Source: Roseburia zhanii (GTDB taxonomy: Bacteria; Bacillota; Clostridia; Lachnospirales; Lachnospiraceae). From it: a stretch of DNA of 64,000 bases. The position numbers were made by a program, and so were the translations under genes. The notes beneath the pieces were generated by a model that searched no databases, was not told where the DNA came from, and saw nothing but the letters and a program-made list of their open reading frames with translations. Where the stretch lies: contig NZ_JACOPH010000013.1 of the NCBI RefSeq assembly GCF_014287635.1, forward strand, positions 21,953 to 85,952, in the 5' to 3' direction. This document shows positions 23,219-33,261 of the stretch, piece by piece (within the stretch, counting starts at the first letter, position 1; every line of letters begins with the position of its first letter).

Positions 23219-24370
23219 ATGAGTAAGATGATTTATTTAGACCATGCAGCTACGACAAAGACTCTGCCCGAAGTCGCAGAGGCTATGGAACCCTATCAGG
23301 ATATTTTTTATGGAAATCCATCAACGATCTATGAGTTTGGAGAAAAAAGCAAAGTCGCCATTGAACATGCCAGAAGTGTGATCGCAAAGACGATCCATGC
23401 AAAACCGGAGGAAATATTTTTTACATCAGGCGGAAGCGAATCGGATAACTGGGCATTAAAAGAGGCGGTACATCTTTATGAAAGGACACATCAGGGGGAG
23501 AAGGGATATATCCTTACCACACCGGTAGAACATCATGCTATTTTACATACCTGTAGGGAATTAGAAGAAATGGGGTGTAAGATCTCTTATCTTCCGGTAG
23601 ATGAAAGCGGGCGTGTCATCGTCGGAGAAGCAGAAACTTATATGTCGGAACATACAGCTTTAGTATCTGTGATGTATGCGAACAATGAAATTGGAACGAT
23701 CGAGCCGGTAAAAGAATTAGGATATATTGCAGGAAAACGTCATCTGCTCTTTCATACAGATGCAGTGCAGGCATATGGACATATACCGATCCATGTGCAG
23801 CATGACCACATAGATATGCTGAGTGCAAGTGCCCATAAATTCGGAGGACCAAAAGGAGTAGGTTTTTTATATATCAGAAGTGATATTGATCTGCCATCTT
23901 TCATTCAGGGTGGAGCACAGGAAAGCAACCACAGGGCAGGAACAGAAAATGTACCAGGAATCGTAGGAATGGGAAAAGCGGCAGAATTAGCACACATGAG
24001 AATGCAGATGGAAAACCGTAAGATCAAATATCTGCGTGACTATCTGATGCACCGGATCTTAAATGAGATACCGGATGTGATCGTAACCGGAAACCGGAAA
24101 TTCCGCTTGTCAAATAATGCGAGTTTCTGTTTTAAAGGAATTACAGGAGAAGCCGCAGCAATTTTATTAGACACACAAGGGATCTGCGTATCGTCCGGTT
24201 CTGCCTGTTCAACAGGAAGTGCAGAAAGTTCACATGTGCTTACAGCGATCGGAGTTGAAGAGGACTGGGCAGATGGAGCATTGCGTTTTACGCTTGGGGC
24301 AGAAAATACGAAAGAAGAAATAGAATATACGATCGAACGGTTAAAGATGGTCATTTCTGATATGCGGTGA
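23219..24370 (+). CDS. Cysteine desulfurase (NifS/IscS family)
   Basis: Protein of 383 residues, PLP-dependent. The start MIYLDHAATTKTLPEV, the PLP lysine in SASAHKFGGPKG and the persulfide cysteine in SSGSACSTGS are present. It transfers sulfur from cysteine. No iscU/nifU gene is adjacent, and mnmA is the next gene, as in the YrvO-MnmA pair of Bacillus. A dedicated role in tRNA 2-thiouridine synthesis is therefore likely (inference from context). Confidence 0.95.
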   Translation: MSKMIYLDHAATTKTLPEVAEAMEPYQDIFYGNPSTIYEFGEKSKVAIEHARSVIAKTIHAKPEEIFFTSGGSESDNWALKEAVHLYERTHQGEKGYILTTPVEHHAILHTCRELEEMGCKISYLPVDESGRVIVGEAETYMSEHTALVSVMYANNEIGTIEPVKELGYIAGKRHLLFHTDAVQAYGHIPIHVQHDHIDMLSASAHKFGGPKGVGFLYIRSDIDLPSFIQGGAQESNHRAGTENVPGIVGMGKAAELAHMRMQMENRKIKYLRDYLMHRILNEIPDVIVTGNRKFRLSNNASFCFKGITGEAAAILLDTQGICVSSGSACSTGSAESSHVLTAIGVEEDWADGALRFTLGAENTKEEIEYTIERLKMVISDMR

Positions 24371-24371
24371 C

Positions 24372-24460
24372 TTGACGAATGAAAAAAGAGCCGTTACACT
24401 AGAATAGAATATCAGAAGAATAAAGGCAGCTTAGGACAAATGAAAAAAGCTGCTAACATA
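24372..24460 (+). promoter_or_regulatory. Tandemly duplicated promoter segment before mnmA
   Basis: TTGACG (24372-24377), 17 bases, TACACT (24395-24400). The motif GAC-AATGAAAAAAG followed by TAACA-TAG-ATAGA recurs at about 24434-24467, giving two similar promoter-like units about 60 bases apart. Confidence 0.45.
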
Positions 24461-24484
24461 GTATAGATGGAGCATAAGAATAAA

Positions 24485-25561
24485 ATGGATAAAAAGAAAG
24501 TAGTGGTAGGTATGTCTGGCGGAGTCGATTCTTCCGTTGCGGCATATCTTTTAAAAGAACAGGGATATGATGTGGTAGGCGTAAATATGCGTCTGTGGCA
24601 GGAAGATGAAAACAGAGAAGAAACCGGAAAAGAATGTTGTTCCTTAAGTGCGGCAGAAGATGCAAGGAGAGTAGCAGATCAGATCGGAATCCCATTTTAT
24701 GTGATGAATTTTGCAGATGATTTTAAAAAAGATGTCGTTGATTACTTTGTGGCAGAGTATTTAAAGGGAAGAACGCCAAATCCTTGTATTGCCTGCAACC
24801 GATATGTCAAATGGGAGGCTTTGTTAAACCGGAGCTTAGAGATCGGGGCAGATTATATTGCAACCGGACATTATGCAAGGATACGGAAATTAGAAAACGG
24901 AAGATATGCGATCGCAAATTCAGTTACCACAGCGAAAGACCAGACCTACGCATTATATAATCTGACACAGGAGCAGTTATCACGCACACTGATGCCGGTT
25001 GGTGAATATACGAAAGATGAGATCCGTGCCATTGCAGAAAAAATAGGACTTCGTGTAGCAAAAAAACCAGACAGTCAGGAGATCTGTTTTATACCGGATC
25101 ACGATTATGCCGGATTTATTGACCGTATGGAGCCGGGGAAAATCAAAGGCTGTGGGAATTTCGTGACAGCTAAAGGCGAGGTTTTAGGAACACATCAGGG
25201 TATCACACATTATACCATCGGGCAGCGGAAGGGGTTAAATCTTGCAATGGGAAGACCTGTTTTTGTAACAGAAATACGTCCGGATACGAATGAAGTCGTG
25301 ATCGGAGAAGCAGAAGATGTTTTCCGGAAGGAATTTTTTGCAGACCATATGAATTATATGGGAGTACCGGAGATCAAAGATGGTATGCGTTTTCTGACTA
25401 AAATAAGATATGCACATAAAGGGGCAATGGCAACACTTTACAGAGAAGATGCGGATAAAGTGCGTTTTGTATTTGATGAACCGCAGCGTGCCATCACACC
25501 TGGACAGGCAGTCTGCTTTTATGAAGATGGATATATCGCAGGCGGAGGTATTATTTTGTGA
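24485..25561 (+). CDS. mnmA: tRNA-specific 2-thiouridylase MnmA
   Basis: Protein of 358 residues that thiolates U34 of Lys, Glu and Gln tRNAs. The PP-loop VVGMSGGVDSSVAAYLL is near residues 7-23. The catalytic cysteines are in NPCIACN (about residue 101) and QEICF (about 197), with the tRNA-binding segment THQGITHYTIGQRKGL. The start at 24485 matches the family; an ATG at 24467 adds six residues. It follows the cysteine desulfurase gene, its probable sulfur donor. Confidence 0.96.
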   Translation: MDKKKVVVGMSGGVDSSVAAYLLKEQGYDVVGVNMRLWQEDENREETGKECCSLSAAEDARRVADQIGIPFYVMNFADDFKKDVVDYFVAEYLKGRTPNPCIACNRYVKWEALLNRSLEIGADYIATGHYARIRKLENGRYAIANSVTTAKDQTYALYNLTQEQLSRTLMPVGEYTKDEIRAIAEKIGLRVAKKPDSQEICFIPDHDYAGFIDRMEPGKIKGCGNFVTAKGEVLGTHQGITHYTIGQRKGLNLAMGRPVFVTEIRPDTNEVVIGEAEDVFRKEFFADHMNYMGVPEIKDGMRFLTKIRYAHKGAMATLYREDADKVRFVFDEPQRAITPGQAVCFYEDGYIAGGGIIL

Positions 25562-25682
25562 TGCTGTAACTAAGAGGATTCCTTTTGTTTAAAATTTGAG
25601 ATACAGGTAATACTGTTAAATATATTCTTGAAATTTTTCGTTTAGAAGATTCCGAGAATACATAAAAAACAGGAGGCATCTT

Positions 25683-25940
25683 ATGAAAACATTTGAGTAT
25701 ACGATCACAGATGAGGTAGGAATCCATGCAAGACCGGCAGGTCTGCTCGTAAAAGAATGTAAGGAGCTTGCATCATCTGTCACATTGACCAGCAATGGAA
25801 AAAGTGCAGATGCGAAAAAACTGATGGCACTTTTGGCATTAGGTGTCAAAAAAGGAGATACCGTAAAAGTTGAGATTTCCGGTACAGATGAAGAACAGGC
25901 GGCAGAAAAAATAGAAGCATTTTTTCAAAACAGTTTATAG
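25683..25940 (+). CDS. ptsH: Phosphocarrier protein HPr with Lys at position 46
   Basis: Protein of 85 residues, start behind AGGAGG. The phosphorylatable His15 is present in GIHARPAG. Alignment without gaps to Bacillus HPr puts Lys at position 46 (AKKLMALLALG) where the regulatory Ser46 normally stands. It should carry PTS phosphate from enzyme I, encoded next, but could not be phosphorylated by HPr kinase at Ser46. A paralogue at 44374 has the opposite pattern. Confidence 0.93.
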   Translation: MKTFEYTITDEVGIHARPAGLLVKECKELASSVTLTSNGKSADAKKLMALLALGVKKGDTVKVEISGTDEEQAAEKIEAFFQNSL

Positions 25941-25963
25941 ATACAAAGAAGGGATATTGCAGC

Positions 25964-27577
25964 ATGGAAAGACAAAGCGGAAAAAAGATATTCGGTGGAA
26001 TTGCGATCGGCAATATACTTTTTTATACAAAGCAGTCCAATCAGGTTGTGCGCAGAAAAATAGAAGATACCGATGCAGAGATCAAAAGGTATGAAGCGGC
26101 AAAAAAAGAAGCCATCCGGCAGTTAGAAGAATTAGCGGAAATGGCGGTAAAAGAAGTCGGTGAAGTCAATGCGCAGATCTTTGAAGTACATGCGATGATG
26201 TTAGAAGACGGAGATTACAATGAATCTGTCCATAACTATATTACTTCCCAGAAGGTGAATGCAGAGTATGCGGTTGCATCCACAGGGGATAATTTCGCTT
26301 CTGTTTTTGCAAATATGGAAGATGAATATTTTAAAGCACGTTCTGCAGATATGAAAGATATTTCAGAACGTGTCATTGCTGTGTTAAGTGGCAGAAAGGC
26401 GGAAAGTGAACTGCCAGATGAGCCGGTGATCATAGCAGCAGAGGATTTAGCACCCAGCGAAACCGTACAGATGGATAAATCAAGAGTGCTTGCATTTGTA
26501 ACAGAACTTGGTTCAGCAAATTCGCATACGGCAATTCTTGCCCGCACCATGGGGATTCCGGCAGTGACCGGTGTTAAGATCAAAGAAAGCTGGAATGGAA
26601 AACTGGCAATCGTGGACGGATATCAGGGCGAATTGATCGTAGAGCCGGATAAGGCTGTTTTAGAAGAATATCAAAAGCTGCAAAAGCAGGACAAAGAACA
26701 GAAAGAACTGTTACAGACCCTAAAAGGAAAAGAGAATGTGACGCTAAGCGGTCAGAAGATAAAACTGTATGCAAATATCGGAAATATTGCAGATTTAGCA
26801 GCCGTTTTGCAGAATGATGCAGGCGGAATCGGACTTTTCAGAAGTGAATTTTTGTATTTAGAAAAAGATACATTCCCGACAGAAGAAGAACAGTTTTCAG
26901 TTTACCGTCAGGTAGCAGAAACAATGGCAGGCAAGCCGGTGATCATTCGTACATTAGATATCGGAGCCGATAAGCAGGCAGATTATTTTCATTTAGAACC
27001 CGAAGAAAATCCGGCAATGGGCTATCGTGCGATCAGGATATGTCTGACGAGAAAAGACATTTTTAAAACACAGCTTCGTGCGATCTATCGTGCCAGCAGT
27101 TATGGATCAATAGCCGTCATGTATCCGATGATCACTTCTGTACAGGAAGTAAAAGAAATCAAAGAAGTGGCAGAAGAAGTAAAAGCGGAGTTAGATGCTG
27201 ACCATATTCCGTATAAAAATATCGAACAGGGCATTATGGTCGAAACACCGGCAGCAGCGGTGCTTAGTGACCTGTTAGCAGAAGAAGTGGATTTTTTCAG
27301 TATCGGAACGAACGATCTGACACAGTATACATTAGCGATTGACCGTCAGAATACGAATCTTGACAAATTTTATGATCCACATTCTCCCGCAGTTTTAAGA
27401 CTGATCGAGCTGATCGTCAAAAATGCACATCAGGCAGGTATCTGGGTGGGTATCTGTGGGGAACTTGGGGCAGATATGACATTGACGAAACAGTTTTTAC
27501 AGATGGGAGTAGACGAATTGTCGGTAGCAGCCGGCTGTATTCTCCCGATACGAAAGATCATACGGGAAACCAAATAG
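25964..27577 (+). CDS. ptsI: PTS enzyme I (phosphoenolpyruvate-protein phosphotransferase)
   Basis: Protein of 537 residues. The N-terminal HPr-binding domain is followed by the swivelling His domain (active-site His in GSANSHTAILARTMGIPAV, about 188) and a C-terminal PEP-binding barrel with GGIGLFRSEFLY, the DIGADKQADYF segment, FSIGTNDLTQYT and the Cys in GICGELGAD. It starts the sugar PTS by moving phosphate from PEP to HPr. It lies 23 bases after ptsH, one operon. Confidence 0.96.
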   Translation: MERQSGKKIFGGIAIGNILFYTKQSNQVVRRKIEDTDAEIKRYEAAKKEAIRQLEELAEMAVKEVGEVNAQIFEVHAMMLEDGDYNESVHNYITSQKVNAEYAVASTGDNFASVFANMEDEYFKARSADMKDISERVIAVLSGRKAESELPDEPVIIAAEDLAPSETVQMDKSRVLAFVTELGSANSHTAILARTMGIPAVTGVKIKESWNGKLAIVDGYQGELIVEPDKAVLEEYQKLQKQDKEQKELLQTLKGKENVTLSGQKIKLYANIGNIADLAAVLQNDAGGIGLFRSEFLYLEKDTFPTEEEQFSVYRQVAETMAGKPVIIRTLDIGADKQADYFHLEPEENPAMGYRAIRICLTRKDIFKTQLRAIYRASSYGSIAVMYPMITSVQEVKEIKEVAEEVKAELDADHIPYKNIEQGIMVETPAAAVLSDLLAEEVDFFSIGTNDLTQYTLAIDRQNTNLDKFYDPHSPAVLRLIELIVKNAHQAGIWVGICGELGADMTLTKQFLQMGVDELSVAAGCILPIRKIIRETK

Positions 27578-27594
27578 AAAAGCAGGAATAATTT

Positions 27595-28410
27595 ATGGGA
27601 AAGATAATATTTTTTGATATAGATGGTACATTAGTCGGTTTTAAAGGAGATATCTTAGACTCGACGAGAGAAGCATTGCAGGCGGCAAAGCGGAACGGAC
27701 ATAAGATACTTTTATGTACGGGCAGAAGTAAGAATCAGATTTATCCATGGCTGTTAGAAGAAGGATTCCAAGGCATTGTTGCGGCAGCAGGAGCATATGT
27801 GGAATGTGATGGAAAAATAATCTATCACCATACGATGCAAAAAGAAGACGTACAGAAAGCAGTTTCATATTTACGGAAATGGCAGGCACCGTATGGATTC
27901 CAGTCTGCAACGGGGACAATCGTACATGCAGACCAGAAAGATGCAATGCAGAGGGTATTTATGGATATGGGCATTGATATAGAGAAGATTGAACAGATTT
28001 TTTCAGGCCTGTTGGTGGAAAATGGAGAAGATTTTTATGACAGGGTGGAAAAAATGATGTATTATCACTGTCCGAAAATCGTTTCGGAAGTGCAGAAGGT
28101 TTTAGCACCGGATATGGATGTTACGGTGACAAGTTTTGAAGAACCGGACGAATGTAGTGGCGAGATCACGACTGCCGGTGTGAATAAAGCAACAGGAATG
28201 CAGAAAGCTGTGGAATACTTTGGACTGACAAGAGAAGATACGGTGGCTTTTGGAGACGGACCTAATGATATGGAAATGTTACAGTATGCAAAGATTGGTG
28301 TTGCCATGGGCAATGCTGTTTTGGAATTAAAACAACATGCCTACATGGTAACAGATGATATCGGATATGCGGGAGTTGCACATGCCATGTTGAAATTAGG
28401 ATTGATCTGA
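27595..28410 (+). CDS. Cof-type HAD-IIB phosphatase
   Basis: Protein of 271 residues. Motif I is FFDIDGTLVGF near residues 6-16, motif II LLCTGRSKNQIYPWL, the cap domain is in the middle, and the end motif is AFGDGPNDMEMLQYAKIGVA. Members dephosphorylate sugar phosphates, flavins or pyridoxal phosphate; the substrate is not readable here. It follows ptsI by 17 bases and may be co-transcribed with the PTS genes, hinting at a sugar-phosphate substrate. Confidence 0.9.
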   Translation: MGKIIFFDIDGTLVGFKGDILDSTREALQAAKRNGHKILLCTGRSKNQIYPWLLEEGFQGIVAAAGAYVECDGKIIYHHTMQKEDVQKAVSYLRKWQAPYGFQSATGTIVHADQKDAMQRVFMDMGIDIEKIEQIFSGLLVENGEDFYDRVEKMMYYHCPKIVSEVQKVLAPDMDVTVTSFEEPDECSGEITTAGVNKATGMQKAVEYFGLTREDTVAFGDGPNDMEMLQYAKIGVAMGNAVLELKQHAYMVTDDIGYAGVAHAMLKLGLI

Positions 28411-28454
28411 TACAGGGATCGATCTGCTGTCAAGCAGCTTTTTTGTATCAGATT
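28407..28454. terminator. Bidirectional terminator
   Basis: Outer stem CTGATAC/GTATCAG and inner GCTG-tcaag-CAGC with TTTTTT, between two convergent genes. Confidence 0.75.
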
Positions 28455-29245
28455 GGATAAAATGCCGGTTTCCGGTTTTTAAATACGGTATAATATGCAA
28501 AACCGGCATCATCTAAAATATCATGGATACGGTAATAGTCATAGGCAACATGCTCCGGTGCATGGGCATCCGCACCAAGCGTTAAGATCTCTCCGCCAAG
28601 AGAATGGTAGCGTTTTAAGATATCCTCTGTTGGATTCGGGTGTGAAAGCCCGTATTTAAAACCTGCCATGTTCAGTTCAATTCCTTTTCCCTTTGCGATC
28701 AGAGTGCGAAGGATCTCATCGATCACATCTTTATATTTTTCATAGGAATAATTCGCATTTTTATTCGGACCATAGCGTACAACGTAGTCAATGTGTCCGT
28801 ATACATCAAAATTGTCAAAGACAGCGAGATTTTCCAAAATAGATTCAAAATATTCAAGATATGCCGCGTCTTCCGTTTTTCCTTCATAAAATTCAGCATA
28901 ATAAGGATCGATACCATGTACCACATGGGAAGAACCGATCACAAAATCAAACTCTCCTTTGGTTAAAAAATCATTGTAATAGGCTTTTAAATGTGGCTGC
29001 AGACCGAGTTCCACACCAATATTTATGGCAAGTTTGTCTTTATATTTCTGCTGTAGTGGTTTTAAAACCTGAAAATACTCTGCCGGATCAAAATGAAACG
29101 GAGTAGGGCCGGGATAGTCGTGGTCGATATGGTCGGTAAAGCAGATCCCGTCAAGCTGCTTCTCAATAGAAGCTGAAATCATATCTTCCGGCAGGGCTGT
29201 GCTGTCGCCGGAAAAATTACAATGCATGTGAGTGTCCCAGTACAT
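28448..29245 (-). CDS. PHP-domain histidinol-phosphatase family protein
   Basis: Protein of 265 residues. The metal ligands of the PHP fold appear in order: DTHMHCNFSGD at the start, CFTDHIDHDYP, GVELGLQPH, IGSSHVVHGID, VYGHIDYVVRYG and the C-terminal GADAHAPEHVAYDY. This matches HisJ/HisK-like phosphatases that make histidinol, although such paralogues outside his operons can act on other phosphates. No his genes are near. It is convergent with the HAD gene. Confidence 0.85.
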   Translation of the reverse strand: MYWDTHMHCNFSGDSTALPEDMISASIEKQLDGICFTDHIDHDYPGPTPFHFDPAEYFQVLKPLQQKYKDKLAINIGVELGLQPHLKAYYNDFLTKGEFDFVIGSSHVVHGIDPYYAEFYEGKTEDAAYLEYFESILENLAVFDNFDVYGHIDYVVRYGPNKNANYSYEKYKDVIDEILRTLIAKGKGIELNMAGFKYGLSHPNPTEDILKRYHSLGGEILTLGADAHAPEHVAYDYYRIHDILDDAGFAYYTVFKNRKPAFYPI

Positions 29246-29472
29246 AACGCATGACCTCCTTTCTGTATATGGTAAAATCCCATTCTTAAGTATCCGGACA
29301 TGAGTATAGCATATCTTTTCCCTGAAAGAAAGAGAGAACGGTATGTCAGTAAACAGTAACCGGATATCTGCATATGAATAGTATGGTTTGCACAGTATTT
29401 ATGAAAAATCGACAAAATATTTTGTTACTATTATGAAAATGGTGAAAATTTTAACAAACTAAAGGATAAGGC

Positions 29473-29501
29473 TTGTTTTTTTAGAAGAAATTAGTTAAAA
29501 T
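29473..29501 (+). promoter_or_regulatory. Promoter of gap
   Basis: TTGTTT (29473-29478), 17 bases, TAAAAT (29496-29501). The rest of the 320-base gap between 29246 and 29567 is AT-rich with no gene or other structure seen. Confidence 0.55.
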
Positions 29502-29567
29502 AAAAACAGGTTGGGTGCATAGCCCAAGTAAAATTTATTTTTTAAAATTTCTAGGAGGAATTAAGAC

Positions 29568-30584
29568 ATGGCAGTAAGAGTAGCAATCAATGGATTCGGC
29601 CGTATCGGTCGTCTTGCATTCAGACAGATGTTCGGTGCAGAAGGATATGAAGTAGTAGCAATCAACGATTTAACAAGCCCTAAAATGTTAGCACACTTGT
29701 TAAAATATGATTCTTCTCAGGGTAAATATGAATTAGCAGACAAGGTATCTGCTGGAGAAGATTCTATCACAGTTGATGGAAAAGAAATCAAGATCTATGC
29801 ATTCCCAGATGCAAACAACTGTCCTTGGGGCGAATTAAAAGTTGACGTTGTATTAGAGTGCTCCGGATTCTACACAAGCAAAGAAAAAGCACAGGCTCAT
29901 ATCAATGCAGGAGCTCGTAAAGTTGTTATTTCTGCTCCAGCAGGAAATGACCTTCCTACTATCGTATACAACACAAACCACGAAACATTAAAAGCTTCTG
30001 ATACAATCATTTCAGCAGCTTCCTGTACAACAAACTGTTTAGCACCTATGGCTGATGCATTAAACAAATATGCACCAATCCAGTCTGGTATCATGGTAAC
30101 AATCCATGCTTACACAGGAGATCAGATGACTCTTGACGGACCACAGAGAAAAGGTGATTTAAGAAGATCCCGTGCAGCAGCAGTTAATATCGTTCCTAAC
30201 AGCACAGGTGCTGCAAAAGCTATCGGATTAGTTATTCCGGAATTAAACGGAAAATTAATCGGATCTGCACAGCGTGTTCCAACTCCAACAGGTTCTACAA
30301 CAATCTTAACAGCAGTTGTTAAGAAAGCTGGCGTAACAAAAGAAGATATCAATGCAGCTATGAAAGCAGCAGCTAACGAATCTTTCGGTTACAACGAAGA
30401 TGAAATCGTATCTTCCGATATCGTAGGAATGAGATATGGTTCATTATTCGATGCTACACAGACAATGGTTAATCAGGTATCTGATGATCAGTACGAAGTT
30501 CAGGTTGTTTCATGGTATGACAACGAGAACAGCTACACATCTCAGATGGTTCGTACAATCAAATACTTCTCTGAGTTAGCTTAA
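29568..30584 (+). CDS. gap: Glyceraldehyde-3-phosphate dehydrogenase
   Basis: Protein of 338 residues, NAD-dependent glycolytic enzyme. The NAD-binding start is [17 protein letters not shown], with catalytic Cys in [12 protein letters not shown] and His in TIHAYTGDQ, and the C-terminal [10 protein letters not shown]. Its codons are strongly biased, as for a highly expressed gene. TAGGAGG precedes the ATG. pgk and tpiA follow with short gaps; a terminator lies between gap and pgk. Confidence 0.98.
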   Translation: MAVRVAINGFGRIGRLAFRQMFGAEGYEVVAINDLTSPKMLAHLLKYDSSQGKYELADKVSAGEDSITVDGKEIKIYAFPDANNCPWGELKVDVVLECSGFYTSKEKAQAHINAGARKVVISAPAGNDLPTIVYNTNHETLKASDTIISAASCTTNCLAPMADALNKYAPIQSGIMVTIHAYTGDQMTLDGPQRKGDLRRSRAAAVNIVPNSTGAAKAIGLVIPELNGKLIGSAQRVPTPTGSTTILTAVVKKAGVTKEDINAAMKAAANESFGYNEDEIVSSDIVGMRYGSLFDATQTMVNQVSDDQYEVQVVSWYDNENSYTSQMVRTIKYFSELA

Positions 30585-30649
30585 GATTAAGAAACAGGCA
30601 CACGATAGACTGCTTTTAAGCAACAGGCTGTCAGAGTGTGTACTAGACT

Positions 30650-30692
30650 CAAAAGGGGTCCGGTCTTTTTTGGACCGGGCTCCTTTCTTATA
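30650..30692 (+). terminator. Terminator between gap and pgk
   Basis: GTCCGGTC and GGACCGGGC pair (CCGGTC/GACCGG core) around TTTTTT, with AAAGG/CCTTT outer pairing, then a T-rich tail. Confidence 0.65.
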
Positions 30693-30746
30693 TAATAAGA
30701 AATTTGTAAAATCCTACTTTATAAAAAAGAAATGGAGGACATATTT

Positions 30747-31958
30747 ATGTCATTAAATAAAAAATCAGTAGATGATATCAACGTAGCAGGAAAAAAAGTT
30801 CTCTGCAGATGCGATTTTAACGTACCTTTAAAAGATGGAAAGATTACAGATGAGAACCGTTTAGTAGCAGCTCTGCCAACAATCAAAAAATTGATCGCAG
30901 ACGGCGGCAGAGTGATCCTTTGCTCTCATTTAGGAAAAGTAAAAACAGAAGAAGACAAACAGACAAAGACACTTGCTCCAGTAGCAAAGAGATTATCTGA
31001 GTTATTAGGTCAGGAAGTAAAATTTGCAGCAGATCCGGAAGTAGTAGGACCAAATGCAAGAGCAGCCGTAGATGCAATGAAAGACGGAGACGTTATCTTA
31101 CTTGAGAATACACGTTTCAGACCAGAAGAAACGAAAAACGGAGAAGCTTTCTCAAAAGACTTAGCTTCTTTATGTGATGTATTCGTAAATGACGCATTCG
31201 GAACAGCTCACAGAGCACACTGCTCTAACGTAGGTGTTGCAAAGTTAGTAGATACAGCAGTTGTTGGTTACTTAATGCAGAAAGAGATCGATTTCCTTGG
31301 AAATGCAGTAGAAAATCCGGTAAGACCTTTTGTTGCGATCTTAGGTGGAGCAAAAGTTGCTGATAAATTAAATGTTATCTCTAATTTATTAGAGAAATGC
31401 GATACTCTGATCATTGGTGGTGGTATGGCATTTACATTCTTAAAAGCACAGGGATATGAAATCGGTAAATCTTTAGTAGATGATACAAAACTTGATTACT
31501 GTAAAGAAATGCTTGCAAAAGCTGAAAAACTTGGAAAGAAATTATTGCTTCCGGTAGATACAGTAACAGCAGATGCATTCCCGGATCCAATCGATGCAAA
31601 GATCGATGTTGAAGTTTATGATGCAGCAAATATGCCGGCAGACAAAGCTGGATTTGATATTGGACCAAAGACTGCAGCTTTATATGCAGAAGCAGTAAAG
31701 ACAGCAAAGACAGTTGTATGGAACGGACCAATGGGTATCTTCGAGAACCCGATCCTTGCAAAAGGTACGATCGCTGTAGCAGAAGCACTTGCAGAAACAG
31801 ATGCTACAACAATCATCGGTGGTGGAGATTCCGCAGCAGCAGTCAACCAGTTAGGATTTGGTGATAAGATGAGCCATATCTCTACAGGTGGTGGAGCTTC
31901 TCTTGAATTCTTAGAAGGAAAAGAATTACCGGGTGTAGCAGCAGCAAACGACAAATAA
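30747..31958 (+). CDS. pgk: Phosphoglycerate kinase
   Basis: Protein of 403 residues. The substrate motif [18 protein letters not shown] near residue 62, the hinge motif [16 protein letters not shown] and the nucleotide-binding [13 protein letters not shown] with the end [18 protein letters not shown] are all present. It makes ATP from 1,3-bisphosphoglycerate. The start at 30747 follows ATGGAGGA; the in-frame ATG at 30732 overlaps that site. Confidence 0.98.
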   Translation: MSLNKKSVDDINVAGKKVLCRCDFNVPLKDGKITDENRLVAALPTIKKLIADGGRVILCSHLGKVKTEEDKQTKTLAPVAKRLSELLGQEVKFAADPEVVGPNARAAVDAMKDGDVILLENTRFRPEETKNGEAFSKDLASLCDVFVNDAFGTAHRAHCSNVGVAKLVDTAVVGYLMQKEIDFLGNAVENPVRPFVAILGGAKVADKLNVISNLLEKCDTLIIGGGMAFTFLKAQGYEIGKSLVDDTKLDYCKEMLAKAEKLGKKLLLPVDTVTADAFPDPIDAKIDVEVYDAANMPADKAGFDIGPKTAALYAEAVKTAKTVVWNGPMGIFENPILAKGTIAVAEALAETDATTIIGGGDSAAAVNQLGFGDKMSHISTGGGASLEFLEGKELPGVAAANDK

Positions 31959-32040
31959 AATGCGAAATATACAAGCCTTTCGTTAAGATGTAAAATATCA
32001 TCCGGCGGAAGGCTTGCTGATATGGATAAGGAGAATGAAC

Positions 32041-32790
32041 ATGGCAAGAAAGAAAATTATCGCCGGAAACTGGAAAATGAATAAAACTCCAAGCGAAGCA
32101 GTAGCATTAGTAAAAGAATTGACTCCATTAGTTGCAAATGATGATGTTGATGTTGTATTCTGTGTACCAGCCATTGATATCATTCCGGCAATGGAAGCTG
32201 CAAAAGGAACAAATATCCAGATCGGTGCTGAGAATATGTATTTTGAGGAAAGCGGAGCATATACAGGAGAGATTTCCCCTGCAATGCTTACAGATGCCGG
32301 AGTAAAATATGTTGTATTAGGACATTCTGAGAGAAGAGAATATTTTGCAGAAACAGATGAAACCGTAAATAAGAAAGTATTAAAAGCATTTGAACATGGT
32401 ATCACACCGATCATCTGCTGTGGTGAAACTTTAACACAGAGAAAACAGGGAATCTATATTGACTGGATCCGTATGCAGATTAAGATCGCATTCCAGAATG
32501 TTACAGCAGATCAGGCAAAGACAGCAGTGATCGCTTATGAGCCGATCTGGGCAATCGGAACAGGTGAAACAGCAACATCTGATCAGGCTGAAGAAGTTTG
32601 TGCAGCTATCCGTAACTGCATCAAAGAAGTATATGACGAAGCAACCGCAGAAGCTATCCGTATCCAGTATGGCGGATCTGTAAATGCAGGTAATGCAGCA
32701 GAATTATTTGCAAAACCTGACATTGACGGAGGTTTAGTAGGTGGAGCTTCCTTAAAGGCTGATTTTGGAAAGATTGTAAATTATAAATAA
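32041..32790 (+). CDS. tpiA: Triosephosphate isomerase
   Basis: Protein of 249 residues. N-terminal [11 protein letters not shown] with the active Lys, His in [11 protein letters not shown], Glu in [11 protein letters not shown], and the phosphate-binding [12 protein letters not shown] are present. It interconverts dihydroxyacetone phosphate and glyceraldehyde 3-phosphate. The start at 32041 follows AAGGAG. It ends the gap-pgk-tpiA cluster with a very strong terminator. Confidence 0.98.
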   Translation: MARKKIIAGNWKMNKTPSEAVALVKELTPLVANDDVDVVFCVPAIDIIPAMEAAKGTNIQIGAENMYFEESGAYTGEISPAMLTDAGVKYVVLGHSERREYFAETDETVNKKVLKAFEHGITPIICCGETLTQRKQGIYIDWIRMQIKIAFQNVTADQAKTAVIAYEPIWAIGTGETATSDQAEEVCAAIRNCIKEVYDEATAEAIRIQYGGSVNAGNAAELFAKPDIDGGLVGGASLKADFGKIVNYK

Positions 32791-32812
32791 ATCTTTTGAT
32801 TGAAAAAAATAA

Positions 32813-32870
32813 AACACCATTGAATACATGGAGAAAGTTAGTTTTCAAGTGTATTCAATGGTGTTTTTTT
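32813..32870 (+). terminator. Strong terminator of tpiA
   Basis: AACACCATTGAATACA pairs perfectly with TGTATTCAATGGTGTT, followed by TTTTT. The next 380 bases up to 33261 hold the promoter of the secreted protein and a doubtful 31-codon frame (33032-33127). Confidence 0.9.
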
Positions 32871-33099
32871 GTTCGTGAGTAGGCAAATATGCTTTCGCTA
32901 GCTAGCTATGATATTCTAAATAAACAATCTAAAACAATTCATTTTTTTCTAATTTTTTCAAAGAATCAAAGTCTTATTAGATCAAAGTTGTCCAGTTAAA
33001 ATGCAAAAATACAGATGAAAGGGGATTGGATGTGCCTAAAGTGGATTTTTATTGTTTAGATGAACTAAAAAATATATATTTTTTTGTAAAAAATGTAAA

Positions 33100-33128
33100 T
33101 TGTTACTATATCTGTATAGAAGTATAAT
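33100..33128 (+). promoter_or_regulatory. Promoter of the secreted GH43-type gene
   Basis: TTGTTA (33100-33105), 17 bases, TATAAT (33123-33128). It leaves a leader of about 125 bases containing three TGCGCA repeats before the start at 33262. Confidence 0.65.
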
Positions 33129-33261
33129 ATAATTAAGACAACCGGTTGCGCAGCTGTTGCGCATCACATATGGCCATGCAGACGATGAGTGCGCAGAAGG
33201 AGGGAGGAAAGCAGGAAAATCGGGGGTTTGATAAAAATGGAAAGCATGAAAGGAGTAGGAC

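Noticed and set aside
33130..33260. Riboswitch in the leader of the secreted-protein gene
   Set aside because: TGCGCA repeats allow some pairing, but no known aptamer pattern (c-di-GMP, preQ1, purine) could be recognised.
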